Part shown: piece by piece, positions 33,726-40,981 of the stretch
Layout: every line of letters begins with the position of its first letter
How positions within the stretch are numbered: position 1 is the first letter of the stretch
Source of the DNA: Halomonas sp. LR3S48
GTDB taxonomy: Bacteria; Pseudomonadota; Gammaproteobacteria; Pseudomonadales; Halomonadaceae
Length of the DNA: 64,000 bases
NCBI RefSeq assembly: GCF_025725665.1
Contig: NZ_CP107009.1
Coordinates: 1,860,001-1,924,000, forward strand
Direction of reading: 5' to 3'
The notes under the pieces: generated by a model
Database searches by the model: none
What the model was told of the DNA's origin: nothing
What the model saw: only the letters and a program-made list of their open reading frames with translations
Made by a program: the position numbers and the translations under genes

Positions 33726-35207
33726 TCAACTGAAGATGTGAAAGCTATCGGCATTCAGCCACAGGTGGACGAGGATACTGGCGGCGTAGCCCAGCGCGAT
33801 CACCGGCGCCCAGCGCAAGTGCCCGGCAAAGGTGTAGTAGCCCCGGGCCTGGCCCATCAGGGCGACGCCAGCAGCGGAGCCAATGGAGAGCAGGCTGCCG
33901 CCGACACCGGCGGTAAGCGTGATCAGCAACCAGTGGCCGTGGGACATCTCCGGCTGCATGGTCAGCACGGCGAACATCACCGGAATGTTATCGACCACGG
34001 CCGATACCAGGCCCAAGGCGATGTTGGCCCAAGTGGCGTCCCAGCCGCTGTAGAGCAGTTCAGAGAACAAGCTCAAGTAGCCCAGGAAGCCCAGGCCACC
34101 GACGCACATCACCACGCCGTAGAAGAACAGCAGGGTATCCCACTCGGCTCGCGCCACTCGGTTGAATACGTCGAACGGCACCACGCTGCCAAGCTGAGCC
34201 AGGCGGCGCTCGTCACCGCTCCGCATGTAGTGCTCGCGTTTACGTTCCAGCGAGCGGGGCAGGGTACGGCGCAAGTAGTAGCCGAAGAACTGCAGATAGC
34301 CTAGACCGGTCATCATGCCCAGTACCGGGGGGAGGTGTAGCAGGGAGTGGCAGGCCACGGCGGTGGCTACCGTGAGCAGGAACAGAACGATGATGCGCCG
34401 TGCGCCGCGCTTGAGATCAACCTCCTCTTCGTCACCCTCCGGAGTGCGATCGCCGATAAACAAGCTCATGGCCACTGCCGGCACCAGGAAGTTGACCAAT
34501 GAGGGCACCAACAGGGCGAAGAATTCATAGAACTGCAGCATGCCGGCCTGCCACACCATCAGCGTGGTGATGTCGCCGAACGGGCTGAAGGCCCCGCCAG
34601 CGTTGGCCGCTACCACAATGTTGATACAGGCCAGGTTGATGAAGCGCTTGTCGCTCTCGGCCACCTTGATCACCACCGCACACATCAGCATAGCGGTGGT
34701 CAGGTTGTCAGCCACTGGCGAGATGACGAAGGCGAGTCCACCGGTGAGCCAGAATAATTGGCGGTAGCTGAAACCCTTGCGCACCATCCAGGAGCGCAGT
34801 GCGTCAAAGACCCGGCGCTCCTCCATGGCATTGATATAGGTCATCGCCACCAACAGGAACAGCATCAGCTCGGCGAACTCGAGTAACGTCTCGCGAAAGG
34901 CGTGTTCGGCCTCGTCAGGCATGCCTGCCTGGACGTAGACCCAACCGATCATGGCCCAGATCAGACCGGCAGCGACAAGTACCGGCTTGGACTTGCGCAT
35001 GTGAATTTTTTCTTCGGCCATCACCAGGGCATAGGCCAGAACGAACAGCGCAATGGCGGTTAAACCGACCAGAGAATTCGTCAGCAAGAGCGGTCCAGTG
35101 GCGGCATGTGCCAGCGGGCTGGCGATAGTAAGAGCAACGACGAGCAACAGCAAAGCCGGGCCACGAAGGTTTCGAGGCCGGGCAGAGGATGAACAGCCGA
35201 GGGGCAT
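33726..35207 (-). CDS. nhaD: NhaD-type Na+/H+ antiporter
   Basis: 493 residues, about 12-13 membrane helices, ion transporter superfamily. An apparent signal-like first helix (GPALLLLVVALTIASPLAHA) is followed by the NhaD N-terminus. Conserved polar stretches include FAELMLFLLVAMTYINAMEERRVFD, PVADNLTTAMLMCAVVIK, NIVVAANAGGAFSPFGDITTLMVWQAG, and later VDNIPVMFAVLTMQPEM. NhaD antiporters (Vibrio, Halomonas, Alkalimonas) expel Na+/Li+ at alkaline pH, consistent with a halophile. Monocistronic; divergent from the DUF503 gene. Confidence 0.92.
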   Translation of the reverse strand: MPLGCSSSARPRNLRGPALLLLVVALTIASPLAHAATGPLLLTNSLVGLTAIALFVLAYALVMAEEKIHMRKSKPVLVAAGLIWAMIGWVYVQAGMPDEAEHAFRETLLEFAELMLFLLVAMTYINAMEERRVFDALRSWMVRKGFSYRQLFWLTGGLAFVISPVADNLTTAMLMCAVVIKVAESDKRFINLACINIVVAANAGGAFSPFGDITTLMVWQAGMLQFYEFFALLVPSLVNFLVPAVAMSLFIGDRTPEGDEEEVDLKRGARRIIVLFLLTVATAVACHSLLHLPPVLGMMTGLGYLQFFGYYLRRTLPRSLERKREHYMRSGDERRLAQLGSVVPFDVFNRVARAEWDTLLFFYGVVMCVGGLGFLGYLSLFSELLYSGWDATWANIALGLVSAVVDNIPVMFAVLTMQPEMSHGHWLLITLTAGVGGSLLSIGSAAGVALMGQARGYYTFAGHLRWAPVIALGYAASILVHLWLNADSFHIFS

Positions 35208-35420
35208 GGTGTGTATCCTGAGGAGGAGCGGAAGAACTCAGCGCTTATATATCATGCAATGCTGCGTCGCGATATTGGTGCGATGCCGCTGGCCCATGCC
35301 AGTTTCGCATGGGGCGAAATGCACCGCGAAGCACTGCCGGTTCTGGGTGGGGATGGATGTGTTAGCGTGAAGTCGTGTCCGGTCAGGACTGGTCAGAAGA
35401 CCATTGCAAGGAGGAGAGGC

Positions 35421-35702
35421 ATGCACATAGCCATTCTGACGCTGCATGTTTCGCTGCCCGGCTGTGCATCGCTGAAAGAGAAGCGGCAACGCATGGGCGG
35501 ATTGCATGAACGCTATGGCCGCAATCCGGCGGTAGCGGTGTGCGAAAGCGGCGAGCACGACCGATTGGAAGCGAGCGAGTGGACCTTCGTGGCGGTCGGT
35601 AACGAGCGGCAAAAGGTAGAGTCGCTATGCAGCGAGATTGAGGACAAGGTACAGCGCACGGTGGATGGGCGCGTCATGGATGTCACCCGCGAGTTGCTCT
35701 AG
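35421..35702 (+). CDS. DUF503 protein (YlxP-like)
   Basis: 93 residues starting MHIAILTLHVSLPGCASLKEKR, the DUF503 signature (first strand, then SLKEKR). The rest is a ferredoxin-like fold (VAVCESGEHDRLEASEWTFVAVGN). In Firmicutes the homologue YlxP sits beside rbfA; here it stands alone, so function is open. SD GGAGGAG precedes the ATG. The transcript probably runs about 350 nt further to the terminator at 36041. Confidence 0.85.
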   Translation: MHIAILTLHVSLPGCASLKEKRQRMGGLHERYGRNPAVAVCESGEHDRLEASEWTFVAVGNERQKVESLCSEIEDKVQRTVDGRVMDVTRELL

Positions 35703-36040
35703 CGACGTGTCGGATGTTGCGCTGCGACGTTCGACTGGTTTATGCCGTTTCGCTGATTTTGCGATGCATCAAAATGCGGCAATGCAGCCCTGAAGTGAGT
35801 TTCGGTGGTGCAGGAAGGGGGAACGGCCGGGGTATGGCACAAAGCCTGCTTGGCTGTTTTTCTTGCAGGTCTTTGCTTTTCCAATGTTTCTATAATTGTT
35901 GGCGCAGTTATCGCTTTGTATTTGTTAACCGAACAACGCTGCAGGAAGGTCGGCGTGACATTCAACCTTCCTGAGCAATGTCGCCAATAGCTGTAATGAA
36001 CAGTGGGCGATATACCGATGTGAGCTGGCGTGCTCCACCT
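35703..36040 (+). other. Gene-free stretch / long 3' region with structured element
   Basis: Between the DUF503 stop and the next terminator I see no convincing gene. A 61-residue frame from GTG 35805 to 35990 encodes one hydrophobic segment (ACLAVFLAGLCFSNVSIIVGA) but lacks a good SD. A perfect 9-bp inverted repeat, CAGGAAGGT-N14-ACCTTCCTG (35942-35973), lies at its 3' end. The stretch could be a 3' UTR, a small RNA, or a small membrane peptide gene. Confidence 0.4.
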
Positions 36041-36068
36041 GACCCCCTCCGGGGGGTCTTTTTTATTT
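36041..36068 (+). terminator. Intrinsic terminator, plus strand
   Basis: GACCCCC-TCCG-GGGGGTC followed by TTTTTTATTT: a strong Rho-independent terminator. It ends a plus-strand transcript, either the extended DUF503 mRNA or a separate small transcript from 35703-36040. Confidence 0.9.
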
Positions 36069-36146
36069 CTGGCTAGGGTGCGCGCTCGGCCTGGATGCCG
36101 CAACTCGACCATGGTCGTGCATGATGTAGTTGGCGGCGTGGAGAGC

Positions 36147-36179
36147 AAAAAAGCTGCCAGGACTTGCCTGACAGCTTTT
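36147..36179 (-). terminator. Intrinsic terminator of the KGG-repeat gene
   Basis: Read on the minus strand: AAAAGCTGTCAGG-CAAGT-CCTGGCAGCTTTTTT, a 13-bp stem (one G-T pair) with a U-run, 80 nt after the KGG-repeat gene stop. Confidence 0.85.
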
Positions 36180-36260
36180 CGGGCCGTAACTGGTTCCATT
36201 CCTGCGAAACTTCCGTGTTCGCTTATCGATCCCTGATGACTGGAACGGAATGAGTCGTTA

Positions 36261-36620
36261 TCAGCGGCCCTGGTTCTTGCCACCCTTGCGGCCGGCTTCG
36301 GAGGCCTTCTGCGGGTCGTTGGCGAAGTTGCCGCCGCTGTGCTGGCCACCTTTCTGGCCGGCTTCGGAGGCACGCTGCGGATTGTTGGCAAAATTGCCGC
36401 CACTCTGCTGGCCACCCTTGTGGCCGGCCTCGGAGGCACGCTGCGGATCGTTGGCGAAATTGCCGCCACTCTGCTGGCCACCCTTGTGGCCGGCCTCAGA
36501 GGCGCGCCGCGGGTCGTTGGCAAAGTTGCCGCTGCTTTCATGGCCGCCTTTCTGGCCGGCCTGGGAGGCCTTCTGCGGATCGTTGGCAAAGTTGCCTGGA
36601 TTCTGGTTGCGCTGTGCCAT
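36261..36620 (-). CDS. KGG-repeat stress-induced protein (Con-10/YciG-like)
   Basis: 119-residue, Gly/Asn/Ala-rich, probably disordered protein. The ATG at 36620 has AAGGAG at good spacing and gives MAQRNQNPGNFANDP. The longer frame is not supported. It consists of five 22-residue repeats with the consensus GGNFANDPQRASEAGHKGGQ; the N-FANDP-x-x-A-S-x-A-G-x-K-G-G core is the KGG (stress-induced bacterial acidophilic) motif of E. coli YciG and the fungal conidiation protein Con-10. E. coli YciG has two to three copies. Likely a desiccation/stationary-phase hydrophilin. Own terminator downstream. Confidence 0.9.
   Translation of the reverse strand: MAQRNQNPGNFANDPQKASQAGQKGGHESSGNFANDPRRASEAGHKGGQQSGGNFANDPQRASEAGHKGGQQSGGNFANNPQRASEAGQKGGQHSGGNFANDPQKASEAGRKGGKNQGR
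36290..36619. repeat. Five tandem 66-bp coding repeats
   Basis: Imperfect direct repeats with a constant 66-nt period; unit starts (GGCCGG) at 36290, 36356, 36422, 36488 and 36554. The third and fourth units are almost identical at DNA level and the outer ones more diverged, indicating recent internal duplication. The last unit is incomplete. Confidence 0.9.
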
Positions 36621-36717
36621 GTCAGATCTCCTTCCTGGTTGGCCTGTCGAAGAACACGCGAGATCGTACGTCCATTTACCGGTGTTCCGGCACTGCTGGC
36701 GTCTGCCATCACGGTTA

Positions 36718-36746
36718 AACGTAGGAATGGCCAACCGGTATATCAA
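36718..36746 (-). promoter_or_regulatory. Possible promoter of the KGG-repeat gene
   Basis: Minus strand: -35 TTGATA (36741-36746, 5 of 6), 17-nt spacer, weak -10 TACGTT (36718-36723, 3 of 6). The weak -10 with conserved first TA and last T could suit a stationary-phase sigma factor. The rest of the 305-nt gene-free stretch 36621-36925 shows no other feature. Confidence 0.3.
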
Positions 36747-36925
36747 CCCAAGACGGGTTTCCTAATGCAAAGAAAGGTTTGCGGATCTAACGAAAGATTG
36801 CCCACGGCGGCAAGTCACTTTACCCGACGCTATTTTTCTTGCGAACAGGATCGCCGTATCGCGCTGAAGGCGCCTTGATTGGGCTAGGTTATCGGCAAGG
36901 ATCATTCAATAGGCGAGGGAGATGC

Positions 36926-37921
36926 ATGTCGACATTCATTGCACTAAGCGGTTTTCTTCTGGTGGCATTGGTGGTCTACGATGCTGTTCAGACGACCCTG
37001 GCGGCTTCCCGGTCGGGGCCGATGACCCGGCTGCTGGGGCGGCTCGCATGGTTTTCAGTCCTGACGCTGCACAAGCGGTTCTCGCTGCATGGGTTGCTGA
37101 AAGCCGTCGGCCCCTGGCTTACCGTCGCCTTGATGATGACTTGGGTGGGACTGATCTGGCTTGGCTGGTGGCTGGTATTCAGCAGCCACGAGTCGGCTGT
37201 GTATCACCCCGATTCGGGAACCTACGCCAATCCCTTGGAGCGCCTCTACTTCGTCGGCTACACCATCACCACGTTGGGCTATGGCGACTTCGTGGCCGGC
37301 ACAGGAAAATGGCAGGTTCTGGCGGTAATGGCGGCGGCCAATGGCTTTTTTCTCCTGACACTGGCGGTCACCTATATCCTGGCCGTCATGTCTGCCGTGG
37401 TACAGAAGCGGCAGTTGGCGATCTCGATCCATGCCCTTGGCGAAACCCCGGCGGCGATCGTGAAGCGCCTGGAAGGAGAGGGGAATTTCGAGGAGCTGGC
37501 CGATCAGGCCGACAACCTCAGGGCGACCATTATCAGTGTCGGGCAGCAACACCTCGCTTATCCCATTCTGCACTATTATCACCAGGGCGAGCCCGGCAGA
37601 GCCTTGCCGGTGGCTATGTTCAGGCTCTATCAGGCGCTTACCCTCGTCTGTCATGGTCGTACGTCGCTGACCCCTTCGGTGCGCTTCAAGCTGCATGCGG
37701 CTCTCGACTCACTGGAGAGTTTTCTCTCGGTGCTGAGCCACGACTTCGTTCGGCCAGCTAGCCTTGCTCCCGAAATCGATGCTGCCTGGCTGCCTGCCAC
37801 GATAGCTCTCGACAAATCGCCCGAAGCGCTTCGCCAATACCTCGAGGAGCTGGAGAGCCAGCGCATATGGCTGGCCTATGTCCAAAAGGACGGCTGGGAG
37901 TGGCAGGCAATGTGGACATGA
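36926..37921 (+). CDS. Potassium-channel-type membrane protein
   Basis: 331 residues. Start at 36926 after GAGGGAG; an upstream frame extension is unlikely. Helices at about residues 3-25, 62-86 and 128-158. Between the last two sits the pore loop with the K+ selectivity filter TTLGYGD (115-121) after YFVGYTIT. The C-terminal 170 residues are soluble and helical and are not a recognisable RCK domain (LEGEGNFEELADQADNLRATI, LHAALDSLESFLSVLSHDF). Two-pore-helix channel with an unusual N-terminal helix; gating domain unknown. Monocistronic. Confidence 0.87.
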   Translation: MSTFIALSGFLLVALVVYDAVQTTLAASRSGPMTRLLGRLAWFSVLTLHKRFSLHGLLKAVGPWLTVALMMTWVGLIWLGWWLVFSSHESAVYHPDSGTYANPLERLYFVGYTITTLGYGDFVAGTGKWQVLAVMAAANGFFLLTLAVTYILAVMSAVVQKRQLAISIHALGETPAAIVKRLEGEGNFEELADQADNLRATIISVGQQHLAYPILHYYHQGEPGRALPVAMFRLYQALTLVCHGRTSLTPSVRFKLHAALDSLESFLSVLSHDFVRPASLAPEIDAAWLPATIALDKSPEALRQYLEELESQRIWLAYVQKDGWEWQAMWT

Positions 37922-38055
37922 CAGTTCGGCGCACCCGAACGAGTCCCGGTTGGTAGGGGAACGTACATGCACAGGGCCAGGCGTGCCAGCTACGAGCCCT
38001 ACCGGTCATTGGCCTGCGTGCGGCGTACTTGCCCGGAAGCGGCCTAGGGGCGACG

Positions 38056-39057
38056 ATGGGAAGAGAGCTGAAAGGGAACGTTGCCTTGGTTGATACGCGG
38101 TCGTCCACGAAGAGGATTCCGGTAGGCATCAGCGCCTGCCTGATGGGTGAGCAGGTGCGCTACAACGGTGGCCACAAGCGCTCCCGCTACTGCCTGGAAG
38201 TGCTGCAGGAATGCTTCGCCTTAGAACCCTTCTGCCCCGAACTCGTGGCCGGTCTGGGGGTGCCGCGGGAGCCGATTCGCCTCGTCGGTGTGCCTGACGA
38301 GGCGCCGCGGGTGAAGGGAACGGTGGATCCCGATCTCGACGTCACCGATCGACTGCGTGAGGTCGGCGAGGCGTTCGTTGCCCGCCATCGTCATTTGCGT
38401 GGCTTCATCCTGATGAAGGGCTCGCCGAGCTGCGGTCTCGAGCGGGTCAAGGTCTACCACGCGAACGGCATGCCGAGCCACGCCGACTCGGGGCTATTCG
38501 TACGCGTGCTGCGCGAGCACTTCCCCGAGTTGCCATTGGAAGAAGAAGCGCGCATGAACGATGCCGTGCTGCGCGAGAACTTCATCACCCGGGTATTCGC
38601 CTTCGACGACTGGAAGCATCACGTCGAGGACGCGAAAGAATTCCATGCGCTGATCCAGTTCCACAGCCGCCAGAAGTACCTGCTGATGGCGCACCATGTG
38701 GAAGCCTATCGCGAGCTGGGGCGCTACTTGGGCAGCGAGGCCCATGCCCAGCCGCTGGACGAGGTGAAGCACCGCTACCTGCAGCGCTTCATGGCGGCGT
38801 TGGCGCGCCCCGCTACGCGCAAGACCCACACCAACGCCCTGATGCACGTGCTGGGCTACCTGAAGCAGGCGCTGGACAGCGAAGTCAAGCAGGACCTGCT
38901 GCAAGCGGTGGAAGAGTACCGCCTGGGCCATGTGCATCTCGCCGTGCCGATGCGGCTACTCAATCACTACGTGAAGCGCCACGGTTCGGACTACATTCGA
39001 CAGCAGACCTACCTCGACCCGCATCCGTATGAACTGGGCCTGCGCAACACTATTTGA
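38056..39057 (+). CDS. DUF523 (TudS-like) - DUF1722 (YbgA) fusion protein
   Basis: 333 residues from the ATG at 38056 (SD TAGGGGCG). N-terminal 150 residues: DUF523, with three invariant Cys: Cys28 in GISACLMGE, Cys60 in FCPELVAGLGVPR, Cys126 in MKGSPSCGLERV. DUF523 includes TudS, the [4Fe-4S] thiouracil desulfurase, which uses three Cys of this kind. C-terminal 170 residues: DUF1722/YbgA (FHALIQFHSRQKYLLMAHH, YLKQALDSEVKQDLL, YVKRHGSDYIRQQTYLDPHP), of unknown function. In E. coli YbgA is a separate protein next to photolyase; no photolyase lies here. Probable role: removal of damaged or thiolated pyrimidine. Confidence 0.88.
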   Translation: MGRELKGNVALVDTRSSTKRIPVGISACLMGEQVRYNGGHKRSRYCLEVLQECFALEPFCPELVAGLGVPREPIRLVGVPDEAPRVKGTVDPDLDVTDRLREVGEAFVARHRHLRGFILMKGSPSCGLERVKVYHANGMPSHADSGLFVRVLREHFPELPLEEEARMNDAVLRENFITRVFAFDDWKHHVEDAKEFHALIQFHSRQKYLLMAHHVEAYRELGRYLGSEAHAQPLDEVKHRYLQRFMAALARPATRKTHTNALMHVLGYLKQALDSEVKQDLLQAVEEYRLGHVHLAVPMRLLNHYVKRHGSDYIRQQTYLDPHPYELGLRNTI

Positions 39058-39100
39058 GAGCACCGCTGCAAACGGCTGCGCTCGGCCGTGCGTTGTGGAT

Positions 39101-40876
39101 TCATGCTTCCGCCCGGTGTCGGCCGAACTGCAGCTCCGCCAGGTGACGGTAGAGCGGGCTCTGGTCGAGCAGCTCGGCGTGACGGCCGGCGGCTACCAAC
39201 TGCCCTTCGTCGAAGACCAGCAGGCGGTCGGCGGCGGTCACCGTGGCCAGGCGGTGGGCAATCACCAGGCTGGTACGTCCGGCCATCAACCGATCCAGTG
39301 CCTGCTGTACCAAGCGCTCGCTCTCGGCGTCCAGGGCGCTGGTAGCCTCGTCGAGCAGCAGCACGCGCGGATCCTTGAGCAGCGCGCGGGCGATCGCCAG
39401 GCGCTGGCGTTGGCCGCCGGAGAGCTGCACGCCGCCGGGGCCGAGCGAGGTATCGAAGCCACGGGGCAGGGCCTCGACGAAGCCCAGCGCATTGGCGTCG
39501 CGGGCGGCAGCACGAAGCTCTTCGAGACTCGCATCGGGCTTACCGTAGCGCAGGTTGTCGGCTACCGTGCCGGTGAACAGTACGGGTTCCTGTGCCACCA
39601 GGCCCATGCTGGCGCGCAGCTCGCGCGGATCGAGTTCCCGCAGGTCGATGCCATCCAGCGTCAGGCGGCCCCGGTCGGGGTCGTGGAAGCGCAGCAACAG
39701 CCCGAGCAGGGTGCTCTTGCCGGCGCCGGAGGGCCCTACCAGGGCGACACGCTCGCCGGGGCGAATCCACAGGTCGAGGGCATCGAGCGCCGGTATCTCG
39801 CGCCCCGGGTAGGCAAAGCTCACGCTCTCCAGCCGTATCTCTCCGAGCAGCGGCTGAGGCAGTGGCACCGGTCGCGCCGGCGGGCGAATGCCGGGCTCGG
39901 CGTCGAGCAGCTCGAGCAGCCGTTCGGCGGCGCCGGCGGCCCGCTGAACATCGCCGGCGACTTCTGCCAGGGTCGCCACTGCGCCTGCCGCCAGCACCGA
40001 ATAGAAGACGAAGGCCGAGAGTTCCCCCGCACTCATCGTACCGGCCAGCACCGCCTGGCCACCCTGCCACAGCATCAGCCCCACCGCGGCGAATACCGCC
40101 AGCATGGCGGCACCCGTGAGCCAGGCGCGCTGCCGCGTGCGCACCACGGCGGTATCGAAGGCCTGCTCGACGCGCTCGCCGTAGTCGTGCCGGTCGATGG
40201 TTTCGTGGGTGAAGGCCTGCACCGTGCGAATGCCATTGAGAGTCTCGCTGGCGTAGCGGCCCAGCTCGGCCACCCGGTCCTGGCTGTAGCGGGAGAGGCG
40301 GCGCACGCGGCGGCCGAACCACAGGATCGGCAGTACCGTGGCGGGTATGCCGATCAGCACCAGAGCCGAGAGCCAGGGCTGTGTTACCAGCATCAGCGTC
40401 ACGGCCCCCAGTAGCATCACCAGGTTGCGCAGCGCCAGCGAGATCGACGAGCCGAACAGGGTCTGCAATACGCTGGTGTCGGTGGTCAGGCGCGAGGCGA
40501 TCTCGGCAGGCCCGTGGTCGCGGTGGGCCGCACTCTCGAAGTACGCCGGCTCGAGGTCGAGCAGACGGTCGAAGACTTGACGGCGCAGATCCGCCGCCAG
40601 GCGTTCACCGATCCAGCTCACCTGGTAGTAGCGCAGTGCCGACGCCCCCGCCAACAGGCTGACCACGCCAAGCATGGCCGCCAGGGTCTGGTTGAGGCGG
40701 GTGGCGTTCTCGGCGAGAAAGCCCTGGTCGATCACCAGGCGTAGCCCCTGGCCCAGCAGCAGGACGCTGGCGGAGGCTACCAGCAGTGCCAGGGCGGCAA
40801 TGGCCAGCCGGGTGCGATAGGGGGCCAGCAGCGCCAGCAGGCGCAGCAGGACCCGAGGGTCGGGGCGTGAGGTCAT
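39101..40876 (-). CDS. ABC exporter with fused permease and ATPase (MsbA/LmrA type)
   Basis: 591 residues from the ATG at 40876; the longer frame adds 32 residues of intergenic sequence. Six membrane helices in the first 320 residues (ABC transmembrane type 1), then an ATPase domain with Walker A GPSGAGKST, Q-loop VAQEPVLF, signature LSGGQRQR, Walker B VLLLDEATSAL and the H-loop IAHRLATV. Homodimeric exporter. The family covers lipid A flippases and multidrug exporters. The region before residue 20 and context do not define the substrate, and the chromosomal MsbA is normally next to lpxK, which is absent here. Confidence 0.9.
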   Translation of the reverse strand: MTSRPDPRVLLRLLALLAPYRTRLAIAALALLVASASVLLLGQGLRLVIDQGFLAENATRLNQTLAAMLGVVSLLAGASALRYYQVSWIGERLAADLRRQVFDRLLDLEPAYFESAAHRDHGPAEIASRLTTDTSVLQTLFGSSISLALRNLVMLLGAVTLMLVTQPWLSALVLIGIPATVLPILWFGRRVRRLSRYSQDRVAELGRYASETLNGIRTVQAFTHETIDRHDYGERVEQAFDTAVVRTRQRAWLTGAAMLAVFAAVGLMLWQGGQAVLAGTMSAGELSAFVFYSVLAAGAVATLAEVAGDVQRAAGAAERLLELLDAEPGIRPPARPVPLPQPLLGEIRLESVSFAYPGREIPALDALDLWIRPGERVALVGPSGAGKSTLLGLLLRFHDPDRGRLTLDGIDLRELDPRELRASMGLVAQEPVLFTGTVADNLRYGKPDASLEELRAAARDANALGFVEALPRGFDTSLGPGGVQLSGGQRQRLAIARALLKDPRVLLLDEATSALDAESERLVQQALDRLMAGRTSLVIAHRLATVTAADRLLVFDEGQLVAAGRHAELLDQSPLYRHLAELQFGRHRAEA

Positions 40877-40941
40877 GGGAGGTGGTCGCTCGTGGCAGGC
40901 ATGCCGACACGATACCAGTGTGGCCGGGCACATGCATGAAA

Positions 40942-40977
40942 GCGACGTGGAGCGCCCACAGAGGCGCTCCACGTCGC
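40942..40977 (-). terminator. Strong hairpin after the SDR/VKOR-like fusion gene
   Basis: 15-bp perfect stem GCGACGTGGAGCGCC-CACAGA-GGCGCTCCACGTCGC, beginning 5 nt after the stop of the minus-strand gene and followed on that strand by TTTC. It separates the fusion gene from the ABC exporter. Confidence 0.7.
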
Positions 40978-40981
40978 AGGC

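Noticed and set aside
35699..36712. 337-codon minus-strand frame over the KGG gene
   Set aside because: Different frame from the KGG protein, repetitive and basic because of the underlying 66-bp repeats.
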